A stretch of 64,000 nt of DNA, taken from contig JASJZC010000004.1 in the NCBI GenBank assembly GCA_037178855.1, forward strand, positions 3,596,001 to 3,660,000, written 5' to 3'. This stretch comes from Oscheius sp. JU75 (taxonomy: Eukaryota; Nematoda; Chromadorea; Rhabditida; Rhabditidae). The notes under the pieces were generated by a model. The model had not been told where the DNA came from. It saw only the letters and a list, made by a program, of their open reading frames with translations, and did not search any database. The position numbers and the translations under genes are program-made. Shown one piece after another: positions 1-12,402 of the stretch (within the stretch, counting starts at the first letter, position 1; every line of letters starts with the position of its first letter).

Positions 1-947
1 TGACTGACCTCATATACTTGATGAAATAACAGAGCATTCCGAATGAGAAAACGTCCGATTCCCTGGTACAATCTTGACGGCAGTAGACTTCGGGTGAGCA
101 GTAGAGATAAGTGCCGACTCTGAATCAGCATTGATTTGGAAACCGTTTCTTATCTGTATCAGTGAAAAAACTAAATGTTTCTCACCGAAAACAAATATCG
201 AAAAACTTACGCTTGGTAGATGGTGAGCACAGCGGACGTATCGATTGCCGCGCCAAAATCACAGAGTTTCGGGCTTGGTCTTCCGCCGACCACTGTCAAA
301 ACCACACTGAAATAGGATTTGGAAAAAGAAGGAGCAGTGCTTACTTGTTGCAGCTAATGTCGCCATGAACTATATTTGTGCTGTGAACATAATCGATAGC
401 CTCTGCTATCTCTTGACAAAACTTTATCCTATGTTCCAGGACCCGTGTATAGTCGATGAACTGTTGTCCTGACTGACCAGTGTAATCTGTAAAAGTGATC
501 CTTTTGAATCAAGAATAACTTACACTTAAATACACTGCCGATAGTCAGAAACTCCATTAGAAAAGCCCGAAAATGTGTGTCGTTTGGATCAGTCACCTGA
601 GCGACTAAAGCTACAACTCCACGATGGTCCAGCTGAACCACTGATTAAACAATAGAAAAAGGAAGAAATACCCGATTGAGAACGTTGATCTCGTTCGCTA
701 AGAAAGCCTCTGCTTGTTCTCTCACGTCACCGTCAATCTTTGCTTGTTTCATGGCCAGTTCTTCTAGCTGCTGACTTTCCGGGTTCAATCGATGTACAAG
801 GGAGCAGCAACCATATGTTCCCTCACCCAGCTCACGTTTAGTGTCAAGCAGATTTTTATCTACCATTACAATTGGATCTGCTTCACTGTTGTACAACAGA
901 CGGAAATGACTCACCCGGCTGATGGGCTTCAGCTTGCGGAACGACAT
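1..947 (-). CDS. Protein kinase A of a three-gene cluster (partial, 3' end outside window)
   Basis: Spliced minus-strand gene encoding a protein-kinase catalytic domain that runs off the window start. Visible in order: a glycine-rich loop (LGEGTYGCC), the beta-3 lysine (AMK), an alpha-C glutamate (NEINVL), a catalytic loop HGDISCNN, the magnesium-binding DFG, an activation segment ending in SPE instead of APE, and DVFSFG. The Arg of the usual HRD is Gly, so this is a non-RD kinase, but the catalytic Asp and Asn are kept. Introns near 659-629 (about 31 nt) and 530-494 (37 nt) restore the frame. I chose ATG at 947, which reads openly into the kinase; an ATG further upstream at about 992 opens another frame and would need a 29-nt intron. 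It is a paralogue of the genes at 1489 and 3185. Substrate and pathway are unknown. Confidence 0.75.
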
Positions 948-1488
948 GCTCGATATCCATACTGTCACTTGAACTCAAGTTTTGGCAGTCCATTGCCTTT
1001 TGTACTTGGGAATTTGAACAGGGGGAGGTAGACTGAAAGAAACTAATTGAAATAAATCGAGAAGAGATTGAGCGAAGAAGATAAATCGTTGGGAAACAGG
1101 GAAGAGTAAGATTTGGACAGTGATTAAGCCTTTTAGTCAGAGAGATATGATGTCTGTCCACCAAAGAATCAGTGGTGGAAACAAAAAGAATCCAACACAG
1201 GCTCTCAAAAAAAATATCTAATTATTCAAAACAGACCGATGACTAATTGAGAAGTTCGGTCTCAATTTCCTGTTTTCGACTCGGTTTGCAGAGATAACGT
1301 CCATCTACAACAATGCAGTAGCAGCGGAGCATGTTATGAATGTGTTACCAGTTATCTCCTTTGCAGAATTTCGTGTAGTACTATAGGTGATAAGACGCTG
1401 GCCTGCAAAAAGGGTTAGTCACTGTTCTCACCGCCTATTTACGATCTTCTCTTCGATTGCTCCACTCTTTCTCTACACACTTTACCTG

Positions 1489-2808
1489 ATGACGTCTTTA
1501 AACTTGCCCACAAAGCATATTCCGGAAATCGGTACTCCTTCGAACCGTCTTCCCACCTATATTCCGGAAGTTGGAACTGTCAAACCGGCTCGCACAGCAG
1601 CAGTTTCTTTAGAACATTGTAGGCGTTTTGAATAGAAATTTATCCAACAGTTTCAGCCAAACTCGAACCGTTTCATAGTTTTTCAAACGGTGATTTTGCT
1701 ACCCAAAGAAGCCAAGAACCGCCAATGTCCAAGGCCAATGCGGATCATATTATCCTTGATTACAAAAAAGGGTAGGCAAATAAAACCACGAAAGAGTCAG
1801 GTTCAGAAAAGTGGCAGCCACTCTGTATTCTGGTGTAGAACCGTCTGAAAACGATGTGGCTGTAGAGATTGATCGGTTGATCAAACATTCAAACATCGAA
1901 TGGAAACTTGGATTTGTTTTCGACAGAGAGACGAGACTGATATCGGGAGTAGTCACCAAATTCTACGCTACTCTTGAAGGATAGTTTTTGAATTCTCTGT
2001 AAGTGCCTGGTTTAGAAGTGCTTCCGAAACAGCTGGAGTATTGGTTCAATAGTCAGTACTTTTTGACGAGAGCCACCCTGGGAGTGGTGGGATTATTCAG
2101 TCCAACGTCCAGAGACACGATGATACAGCAAAACATTGAAATGGAACAGACGGCGTGGATTCAGCAACTGATGGAAGCTCTTTGTTATTTGCACGTACGG
2201 AATTACGTTCATCGAGATGTCAACCCCAAATGGTAGAGAATATTGAAACTGTATCTCTGTTTTCAGTTGCCTCATTGATGAGCAATCTCGAGTTTTGAAA
2301 TTAGCCGACTTTGGTAGTCCCAGGAAAACCGAAGAGTTGGACATGCCCTTCTTTAGGTATATCTGGCTCTCCTTGTTTGAATAAAAGCTTTTCTAGAGTC
2401 GGTTCCCCAGTCTATCTGGCCTTGGAAGTACTGCAATATGAGAGATTCAGCTACCAGTCGGACGTCTACAGTTTTGCAATGACCATCCTCTTCATTGTGA
2501 CCAACCAGTTTGTAATTCGTTGCTGGTTTTCCCTCGACTTTTTAGCCATCCATTCGATGGGGAAAAATGGAGAACCATGACATTGAATGACGTCTGCGCT
2601 GACATAACCAATGTCAACTCGATCCGATTCAAGAGAATCTACTACGCAAAGTCCCCGCATTTATTCAAGTTTTTCTTCTATAAAACTCATTTTCCGTTCT
2701 TTCAGAACGATCAGTGATGACCCATCGGAACGACCTGAAATGAGACAGTTAGCGAGGCAGTTGTCTGGAGCAAACACCGTCAAAGTAGTTCAAGAAATAC
2801 TTGTCTAA
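1489..2808 (+). pseudogene. Protein kinase-like gene B, degenerate and probably frameshifted
   Basis: Plus-strand paralogue of the flanking kinases. The N-lobe has no recognisable glycine-rich loop. The C-lobe has an intact HRD (YVHRDVNP), but the position of the usual catalytic-loop Asn reads Cys after splicing. DFG is present (LADFGSP), APE is replaced by ALE, and the late motif DDPSERPEM is kept. The frame meets TAG at 1981-1983, just after a segment matching beta-5 of its relatives. The next exon resumes one base out of phase, and a canonical 34-nt intron (2000-2033) would follow if one base were missing near 1980. Other introns (about 1622-1653, 1770-1804, 2235-2266, 2358-2397) are canonical. 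It is either a decaying pseudokinase or contains a base error. Confidence 0.6.
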
Positions 2809-3184
2809 TCGCTTATCTATCTGTTTCAAAACATTGTCTCCACGAGGAATCGATATAAAACTAAGGGCCTCATACGTGAGGTCAGCAAGAAACACAGAGG
2901 AAACGGAGAGGGGGCCGCTATTGACCACAAAATTGGCTATTGCTCGTATTGGGCTCGAGCTACAGTTATGCTTTAACTGTTATACTTTATTGCTCTTTCT
3001 TAAGTAATCGCACACAGTCCTTCATTTCCCGTTTGTTGAGCTTCTGAGATGCCAGAAAAATGATTACTTTTTATGTGCATACTTGGAGAAATGTTGAGCT
3101 GCCCATGAGCTGTACAAGATGTATAAAAAAAATACCAGTAATACATGAAGGCACAAAAGTTGAGGTAATATACAAGAAAGACGA

Positions 3185-4406
3185 TTAGGTTTTTCTGAGC
3201 TGCTCGACTATTTCTTCTATTGGGGGTCTGTCTATGGGAGCGGCGGACCATGCACTGAAATTGAGTTTTTATAGAATGAGACGCTAAAACGAACACCGAA
3301 ATGATCTTGTCCACCAAGTCGTGGTTCTCCAATGGTGGTCGTTGAGGATCTTGGGTCAATTCCAAAGCACCATCTTCGCCTATTTGTTTTCTGCCATGAA
3401 GGTCTTCAACGTCTCTCATGAGTGCTGTATACAGCGTTCCGCTGTTCCCGTCCCATGACAACAGAGGGAACCTGAAACAACCTTTGAACAGTAAGGTAAT
3501 GTCCAAAAAACCTTTTGTACATGGTGAAATAGGCGGTCATGCCGAAAGAGAAAACATCCGACGATGTGGTACATGCCTCACCGTAGTGAAGCTCAGGTGC
3601 GGAGAAAAGAGGGGTGCCGAAATCTCTGAACCAGTGTGTGTGGAAGTTCAGAGACAACTTACACATCATTCAGAATGTCTTCAATCCGAAAGGCCGTCCC
3701 AAAGTCGCTCAATTTCAAATGCAACTGTCCGTTCACGTCGTTCAGAAGAATACTGAAAGTGAAATAAGACGTGAGAAGTACTCGACTTACTTGTTCGGGT
3801 TGATGTCTCCGTGAATTATGCGTGCAAAGTGGAGGAATTGGATAGCTTCAGCGATTTCTCTGCACATTTTGGTCAAAAAACGGGGGGAAGACAGCAGTTC
3901 GAACTCGTTCTTAATAATAACTAGAAGATAGAAGTAAAAGCAAAGTCTTAGTAATAACATACAATCGTTCAGACTGCCGATAACCATTCTTTCCATCAGA
4001 TATCCTTTCCAGTGCTCGTTGTCCGGATCAATCACTTTGGCTATGAACTTGACAATTCGAATGTTATTTATCTGTGAACAATCTTCCATAAACTTGTGTT
4101 TAGCCAACCTGAGAGAGGAATTTGATTTCATTTTCCATTTGATGGATAGCGGAAGCCAAGTTTGGGTCGGTAATCGGAGGAGTCTTTTTCAGAACCAGAT
4201 GCTCCATCACTTCTCTTCCGGGTACCCTGACTATCGCAGCACAGCAAATTCCAAAGGCTCCCTCTCCGACCGGGTTCAGTTCTTCTACATATTTTTTGTC
4301 CAAACATGTTACGTCGTCGCGTGCTAAAAAGCATGAGAAAATGTGCGATTTGGAACTTACAACTCTCGTCAAACGACTCTCCATTAGGTACCAGATGGGG
4401 CTCCAT
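3185..4406 (-). CDS. Protein kinase C of the cluster (non-RD kinase)
   Basis: Complete spliced kinase of roughly 300 residues. It starts at ATG 4406 (MEPHLVPNGESF), and a short first exon is followed by the catalytic domain. Visible motifs: glycine-rich loop GEGAFG, beta-3 lysine (LVLKK), alpha-C glutamate (MENEI), catalytic loop IIHGDINPNN (HGD, Arg replaced by Gly), SDFG, SAPEL, DVFSFGMT, and a subdomain XI motif of the W-x4-P-x2-RPP form (AWSAAPIDRPP). The gene ends LRKT-stop at 3185. Introns are 28-43 nt. All catalytic residues except the HRD Arg are present, so activity is plausible. The 3' end converges with gene B. The set looks like a local duplication; no ortholog is recognised and specificity cannot be inferred. 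Confidence 0.8.
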
Positions 4407-7400
4407 TTTGGATTATGGTCGACTACCTAAAAATTATGAATTGGAAAAGTTTCAGCAAAAATAAATGGAAATGACAGAGTGGGTGCAAAAATAGTGCGAC
4501 GACAGTTGATCGCGTCGAAGAAAAAACATCATTAGGGCACGGACTGAGGTGTGGCCATGACTCACAGGAGGTGTTCCAATACAGAAAAGAAAGGCTCAAT
4601 CATTTGAAAATAATTTTGTTCAGACGGATGACCATCAAATATATTTATGGGGACAATTTTATCAGTATCGAAACTGATTACAACTTTTTGTTAGCTCCCC
4701 CTTCCCTCCTATTTTCACCATCTTCAAAATATTGTGGTTTCCAGAAGAAAGGAGTCTAGAAAGCTCCCAGTTCTTTGTGTCCCTCGACAGCCCATTCAGA
4801 CTCTCCCTCCAAGGTCTTTTTGACAGTTTGCGAGTTGTAGCTCTTCCCCCGTCTGTCTCACTTTGATTTCCTCCCTCTCTCTCCCGCACCAAATTGGGCT
4901 CCATCAGACAGAAGAGCCCAAGGATCGATAGTGCAAGCTTTGACCTCGGTTTTGTATGCCGACGACCGGCAATTACTGTTAATAGCTATTCACTGACCCC
5001 GAGCTTCTATTAAAGCATCCCGATTGGAGATCTATATGAATACTGACTCTCCCCCATACATTTAGTCCTCGCTGACTACCCAAATTGCTCTCGATCAAAA
5101 ATACCCATTGATCGGGAGAGACCGTAAAGCTGGCAGTTGAAATGACGAAAACTGGTATTTCAAAGCCCTCACACTCATCGATTTACCTCTCTACCTCTCG
5201 AAAAAGGATGGCAATTATAGGGCAAAGGTTCTACTCCTTTTCAGAGATGTCCAGAAGGCAGTCAGACAGATCAAGCATAATCTTTCTAACGGTTAGAAGG
5301 AACACTCTCTCGTATCGTCTAGGACCGTTGTGCCAAGCGAAACTTGCTTTGACAACGAGTAATGCCATCGCCGAGCGAAGTGTCTTCAACATGCATACTC
5401 ATAACAGAAAGAGAACCCCGAAGAGCCCCGATCCTCCCACAGTTGTCAACGGAACGGTGTCTTCGGCTCACTCATTGGCCACAATTAACGGTTTGGCGGC
5501 ATGTGCGGTGTCTCTACACCGGATTAGCTGTATTGTGCCGTTGGAAGAGAGGGATCATTTCTCGCTCGGCTTTTACCCCAACAAACCTGTTTCTCTGTTT
5601 CAGTAGGAAAGAGTGTTGTTGACCACCCGGGCTGCAGCTCCATGTGACCTCTGTAGACGAGGAGACAGCCCCACCTCGAGAAAAGCTCAACAAAATTATC
5701 AGTCAGCAGCTCTCCCTCTTCCGATCAAAAACACCCTCCCCAGAGTACAACCCCGACCCAGTTTGTCCTCTCTCTACACGCGCTCAATTCGGTAATCGCT
5801 CCCACTGAGCTTCACCATCGATCTCTCTATCCAAACATTTTCTATTTTTACTCGATTCCAAAGAACCGAGCTTAACCCTGCCGCCAGACGCATTGTGTTT
5901 TCAAGCAGGTTGTTTATGACCTAGAGTACAAACAACACATGTGAAAGCTTCACTCTACCACCGATGCATCATTGATAAATGGTATTTCTCCTTAGAACAG
6001 ACAAGTTGAATATTTGTAGATCTGAGAGGGAGCTACGGGAGGAGGCAAATCTCTCGATGCAAAGCAACTTCTCTTACGGTAGCTATGGGTGTTTGCCGCC
6101 ATGCTCAGACAGTAAACAGTCTCCAAAGACACAATTCATTAGCAACAATGCCCGGACAATAGGCTAACCTCGGCTTTGTACAGTTCCCTCAATTGTCCTC
6201 TCTCTCCGCCACACCGAACCCATCATATTTTTCGAGAGGCTCACTCAGCCCAAAACCGGGGCCTTTTTCAAAATGTTTACTGGTTTCTCTCGGACAGAAC
6301 TTTTGTCAGATTGGAACAAGTCGTACTCTCTTCAAATTTTGAATTTCAAGACGTCCCGCTAGGCGACAAACTGTCTGAGTTCCTTTTGAAGTCGGCGCCT
6401 TTGAAAATCTATAATAAGCCTCTTCTAAAGTCTTCTATTGGACACACATTCAGTCTCACTGACTCCAGCTTCCGTTTTTTGGAGGATCTCATTGACATTC
6501 AATAATTTCCGATCTCATTAGTAGGAGTCTGCAGTCCGAGACCGGATATTGCCAGTTCGATCGAAGCGGTTCTCTCAGTTGCGCAACAGTCCTAGCCGAG
6601 CTCTTCTCGTGTCCACTCCCACCTCAATCTATCAGCTAGCGATTTGACCTTCTCTCTATCGCTGAGTGCTTGCAGCTGACTGATGCGCTTACTCGATTAC
6701 TCTGTACCTGCCGTTTCCCCGCTTTGCCCATTACTTTCGACCCCGGTCACAGGCACATTGATTCGTCAAGCTTACTCTCCCATGACTGTAAAGTCTCTAT
6801 AATAACTGTCAACAGGCGTCTTCAGTAGATTGTAAGAGACCCGTCAAGAATCTCTCCTGGTAGAGTTCTGGGAAAAGTTCTTGCTCCGAGACCCCTGAAT
6901 CTCTTGCCCAAGAGGATTCGATGTAAGAGCACCTGCAATATGATAAAGAGACACCGCTCTTTCTCAGCTTCTATTGATACTGTCGTTTAGTCATCGTCTA
7001 TTGAATGACGGCTACTGATTCGGGTGAAAGGAGCGGCTTGCCATTTGAAGTCTCGGGTCACAGCTGTTTATTGATGAAAATAAAGTTAGATCAATAAACA
7101 ACTGTGCCTTCCTTGATCAAAGAAGTCCTTGAAGCTTTTTCGAAACGGCCAAAGGTACTTACAAGGACACTTGACTTGTGGGCAGCTGCCGTGGCTTCAA
7201 TCTTTTCTTGGTCTCTCGTGTTCAGACTATTTTGAAGGGAGCTTTGTCTGTGGCGACCATGCCATAATTGGCGGTCGCTGTGGTGGCATCCTTGACCCGG
7301 CTTGCGTCCTCCCTCGGACCAACAAAAGCCTCACAAAAGCTGCGTCTTTCCGGAGGTCACTCACGGACCCATTTTGGCTGCACCTCACCGCCAAACAGTC

Positions 7401-8103
7401 TCACCCTTACTCTACTTTCAAAGCCCGACTTTTTGTGCTACCAGACTGGCCTTGTGTCCTTCTCTCTACCGCAATTTGGCAAAGGTCAGCTTTCTATCTC
7501 AGAGAGGCTACTCCGACCATAACCTAGAGCTACAATTAGGGGGAGATCGGTACGAGTGGGCTCGCCAAGAGGAGCATTCAGTCGACCTCGAGATAAGCAT
7601 AAGCTCCGCCCGTGTGCATGAGAATCATTTTTATGATCATCAACGATCTAGGTAGCTCACTTTTTCTCGAGTGGCTGCAGTTCGTCTCTTCAAAACTGTC
7701 CCCCTTGAAGTGGTCGGAAGTTCGACTTCATTAGACAGTCAGCTCATTTGTCTTGACTGTTGGCAGTCTCAAAGTCCTTGTTTTCTACAGTAACCCTGTC
7801 CATCTTTAGCTTTGCTCTCTTATTTCCCCCATCAAGGCCGTAGCCAAAACAAGCCGAGAATAGAGAACTTGTGATTATGGGTTGTGTACTCCTTCTCTCT
7901 CTCCTGCCCAAGAGAAACAGCTTCAGCTCCTGTCTCCTGTAGAACCGGTTTCAAAAATATTTTGGCTGTTTCCCTCCCTCCCCAAATCACGTCATTTGCC
8001 AGCTAGAATCAGTACTTGTCCTTTACGAGTCAAGTCTACTCTTTTCTTTCTCTCTCTCTTCTAGAGATCTTTATTTCTCCAGCTTATCATCCAGTTTCAG
8101 AAA
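4407..8103. other. 3.7-kb stretch without a supportable gene
   Basis: No exon set with recognisable homology was found on either strand. The longest ATG-initiated frame is 5142-5606 (+, 154 codons), Ser/Arg-rich with no domain I recognise. At 7129-7655 all three forward frames are open for 84-132 codons, which mostly reflects a local lack of TA-containing stops. Pyrimidine-rich CTCTCTAC-type strings recur (about 5185, 5510, 5770, 7470). The stretch could hold upstream exons and control elements of the zinc-finger gene at 8.1 kb. Confidence 0.5.
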
Positions 8104-9548
8104 TGCCCTATCGTCCTGAAGCTGAGTTGAAACGGCCTGATCTGAAAGGTTTGTTTTCTTTTCTAGCTCTTTGGACAGTGCCAATTTCTAACTTAAAAAG
8201 GGAAAAGGCGAAAGAACTTTTGGCACTGGCGGACAGCTCGTGACATGCTTTGATGTTACTGTTGTGGCGGGGTCGCTCTCGCCCTATCGATGTGACGTCA
8301 CCTCTCCGGCTGGCTCAAAAACAGCCCAACAACCATCAGTTGGAGACAGAAACAACTGTCTTACCTGCGGACGGGGATGCCGTTTGCGGCGCTGTTCTCT
8401 GTCTATTGGGACTCGCCGACAGCGATAAGGCCTTGTATTGAAAATACCAGTCTCGATAGGGAGATGCCCTATTCAAATACAAAAGTATTGCAAAATGCTT
8501 TTCAGGAGAGTTCCTTTGCGGCCACTGCGGGAAGACGTTCTGTCATGCCGCCTCGTTAAATAGACACCGTCTCAACTTCCACGGGGACGACCAACAATGC
8601 AAACTTTGTGATACGAAAATAGCTGGTATCGACCTCTTCGGACAACATATCAATCCTTATTTTCAGCTCACGAGACTGTTCGCCGTCATATGAGTACCCA
8701 TCATGGTATAACGAGAGTCTTCACGTGCGGCTGTTGCAACTGGACCTTCCCAGACAAGAAGGAACTCCATGCTCATAATAACAAGTATGTTGTGATCGGA
8801 CTTTTCTTAATAATAAGAAGTTCAGTATGATGAGGAACGGTGAACCGGGAGAAGCCAGAGCCATCGCGGTCAGCAATCGAGTACCCGGCTCTTTGGCACA
8901 GTCGGAGCTGAAAGATGGTGGAGTTTCTCCAAGGGCAATAAGCGAACACAGTCCGGTGCCCAAGAAACGGAAACTGGAAGAGACTCTGCCCCCTGTCAAT
9001 CCCTATACACAGCTTTTGGCTCAAGCTCTTCAAGTCAATCAAGGTCTGACGAGTCCAGCCGACTGGCTCCAGCAGCTCCTTCTGAATAATCCCACAATTC
9101 TTCCAATGTTGACCGGTCTACAACAGCAGGTCCCTGTCAAACAGGTTAGTCTTTGACTGGAATAAGCTTGAAAAGTACTTTAGGAAGAGCCATCCACGTC
9201 AACCTTCGACTTTTCTTCTGTCAGCTCTCTTCTATCGAACAACAACGGCAAGCCCAATGTCGAAGTGATCCGAGTGATGTCTCCTCTGAAAGTTTCCATA
9301 GAGAATGATGATGTTCCGAGCGGACCAGAATCTGGAATCGCTTCGGGAGAAGACATCCTCACAGATGCCTCCCCAGTCCCAAGTGACTCTTCCAAAGAAG
9401 GCAGTCCTCCAGTCAGTGAAAGTGGCAAAGATCAGGTAAGAGACGACAGTTAAGGGGATAAAAAGTTGTGATTCAGAAGAAAAGGAAATCGATCGACTCC
9501 ATTGCCAACTTCCTTTTCAGCAAGAAACAGTGTACTATGCAGGGCTAG
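8104..9548 (+). CDS. C2H2 zinc-finger protein (probable transcription factor)
   Basis: Spliced plus-strand gene. The exon from 8506 encodes a classical C2H2 finger (CGHCGKTF then RHRLNFH). A second finger starts CKLC and is split by an intron (8626-8666), and a third, shorter finger (CGCC ... HAHN) ends at 8784. Downstream exons (8826-9144, 9184-9435, 9477-9548) give a Ser/Pro-rich, low-complexity tail with two basic clusters resembling nuclear localisation signals (PKKRKL near 8962 and KKRK at 9477). The final exon is used if the donor at 9436 is spliced; without splicing the frame stops at 9453. The first exon (MPYRPEAELKRPDLK) and its join to the fingers through 8150-8500 are uncertain because several frames are open there. 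DNA target unknown. Confidence 0.7.
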
Positions 9549-12402
9549 ACTCCATACATTTTTACCCGCTCTTTTTGCTTTTATTTCACTTTGATCATCG
9601 TGTACAGAGAAAATTTCGAAGCTTTGTTCTATTTATTATCCCAAGTCCTAGCATAATGACACAGCAATATTCACTCGGCAATTAGCAGTATTGTGATCAG
9701 ACTTGCCTTAGATCCACTTGCCTCTCTATGAGATTCTAATAAGTCTATACTACTCTCAGAATAAACATTCCGTTACGTGTGTGATGTTGGATGTATTCAG
9801 TTGAAGCATAGACTGCTCGTTTTGGTCATATTCTTTCTTGGGCTCCGATGTAGTTTTCCAGTCTTCAAGCTGGTTTTCTAGTTGCTTATTCGTGTGTACT
9901 GTGTACAATGGAGCTGCAATTAAAGACTCGTCTTTTTCGTCTATTCCTTTGGCTACGTGAACGGGATATGATTGTGATAAGCTTTTCAAAGGAATTTTAA
10001 AGCAGTTGGTATATTTTAGGTGATAGAAGGATAAAAAAGATGGTCTTTCACTCTGACTTCTCCTTCTTTTCCCTGAATGCATAGTGCGTAACCGCCGGCT
10101 AATGTATGCAAGAAGCAGGTGGGACTGTTTACAGTCTCTGTCTGGACCCTCCTAATTGGTCGCACTTCCTCTCTCGTTCAGGCTCAAGATCAACCGTTCA
10201 GAGACCAAACAAAGGAGGAAACCAATAGTGATAGCCTCGTGTGACTCCCCCTCTCCAAGGTATTTTCCAGACAAAGGAAACAAGAGTCGAGACGTTTTTG
10301 TCGCTTATCTCGCAGCTTCATTGTGTCCCAAAAGGACTTTTCCCTTATCAGTCATGAGGTCGTTTCTAGCTTCACCGAATCCTACTCCTAATTTCCTCGG
10401 GCAACGCACAAGTACATCCTATGGGCCTTCCTATTTTCCCCCTTCCTGGCTTATCAGCTAACCATGTGTTATTAGTTTCTCTGGTTTACAGCCAATGTTC
10501 GTATTCGTCGCTTTAGTTTACTACCTTACGAAATCACCCTTGGGGAACACTCACACATATTTCGAAACATGGTCTTACCACAATCCGAAAGTTTATCACT
10601 TTTGTTCTGTTTTGTTGTGTCATTTGTTTCATACTTCCGCTTTGATATTGTCTCTAATTTTTGAGCATCGGCCGTATCAACAGGGTTTCGGAACAGAGGA
10701 AAGGAATTTTAATCACTCGGCTCTTATTTTGATGGTTTTACAGCGGCTGATCCAATTCGGCATTTCTCTCGCCTGTTGCGAAGAGTCCTTATCTGACTCC
10801 CAAGATGTTTTGCAATTCTAAGTCTTTGAGATAACTCATAGTGACAGGTACTACTATTTTCTAGACTGCAACGATTGGAAATACAAAGCTCTCGTGATGA
10901 GCAGACTTGTTCTACGGCCGACAGATCTTGTTGAATATCCTTTGGGAACTGATCGGATAACCCAGACACTTAAGACTCGTTTCTGAATGTCCAAAGATGA
11001 GATATCAAACGCTGTTTTGGTCTGCCTAAAGCTTCTAAAAGGCCATCTGTCGCTAGCTATCGTGTTGCACCCGCAGCTCCAGTCGGAACGTGGCATCTCC
11101 ATCCTGACCCATTGTAAAACGGCAGTCACGTGGTCATGCTGTCTCTATCAAACGCCGGCAGCGGCAGCGTCGAAATCGCCCTAGACTAGAGGAACCCGAC
11201 ATCACGCGTGGGGACGACCATTATGTCCTTATGCGTGGAACAGCCCGACTTTTGTTCTTTTCTTCTTGTTTCTATTGATAAATAAGAAAAGATTAGGGAT
11301 AGAACCACCACCTGGCACAAGTCCCGACAGCTGTTTATATTGGGCAGAGGCTGTCTCGATGATGTCATAAGACAGCCGGTCTCTGCGTCTTTAGAGTTCG
11401 CTCCCGCTGCCTTTCTTTGGATTTATTCCGTTTCTAACTTTTCTATTAGTTTTCCAGATAGATCGTTGACTGTTTCCTAGTATCTGGGAACCTTCTAGAC
11501 ACTCTGAACGCATGATCCACGTAGTTTTCCCGATTAGACACGTCAAAACGTGTTTCCTCGAAGTTAAAACGCTCAAATCGTCCTTGTTTATTTTGTTTTA
11601 ACCTCGGATCTCTAATTTTACGCGTTTTCATTTTTGTTGGGAAAAAAGCGGAAATTTGAACAGTAATTCAATGCAACTTTCTTCGTTATTCTTTTCTTTC
11701 ACTTTCTCTCTTCTTTTCACTGTGTTTCCTCGCAACCTTTGTTTTTTTTTTATCAAAGATCTATAGAAACAAAATACTCACCCAGGTAGACATGATATCA
11801 TTCACATCGAATTCTCTGCGTTACTTCCGGCCTGATTCACTTTCCAAGCGCATCCTCATTTGTTTGTTTTCGTACATAATTTCTTTAAATATAATGTGTT
11901 TCCCATCGTTTTTCCATACCTTCTCTCGAAATAATACTGGAAAAGCACACTTTCACGTATTCATCAAACAATAACTTCCGAGAAACCTATACAAATCGCC
12001 TCATCCCATCCTCTCTTTTCGTTCAACAAGAATTTCTTAGCACATGTGACCTCTCTATCCGATTCTTTGTTGTCTGTCATGCGGGCCACGTGTCTTCGAA
12101 ATTAATGGTTATCGGGGTGGGGACAGATTCTGGAGAAATGTTGTAACTTGGCTCAAAACATTTGTATTCGAAAGAACGACTGCCTCTGCTTCTAGCCTTG
12201 ACTTTTGAACCAAGTTCCTGTCTAATATCGCGTCTAGATCCCTATCAGCCCCGGTCAGACCACTAGGTTCCTTCAAAGAACTCTCGGGGTGGTGCCATTA
12301 GCGCCCCCATTCTCGTATGAAGTTCCAGTTTTCCTACAATTAGATTGCTCTCTCCTTCTTCCTGACACATTTCTCTTACTCATCGCTCCCTTTCAGATCA
12401 AA
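9549..12402. other. 2.9-kb intergenic region, no confident gene
   Basis: Apart from the weak minus-strand ORF at 9756-10082, nothing is supported. A hydrophobic plus frame at 10495-10821 (108 codons from ATG, preceded by a ...TTTACAG acceptor-like site) has no recognisable domain and no convincing partner exon. The sequence before 12403 is pyrimidine-rich and ends in TTTCAG, consistent with an acceptor or trans-splice site for the lipase gene. Confidence 0.45.
9756..10082 (-). CDS. Hypothetical small protein, single exon (weak)
   Basis: An uninterrupted 108-codon frame from ATG 10082 to a stop at 9756. The predicted product begins with a basic stretch (HSGKRRRSQSERP) and is otherwise hydrophilic, without signal peptide, membrane span or known motif. 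It lies convergent to the zinc-finger gene, about 210 bp away. Only its length and composition support it; it could equally be random. Confidence 0.25.
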   Translation of the reverse strand: MHSGKRRRSQSERPSFLSFYHLKYTNCFKIPLKSLSQSYPVHVAKGIDEKDESLIAAPLYTVHTNKQLENQLEDWKTTSEPKKEYDQNEQSMLQLNTSNITHVTECLF

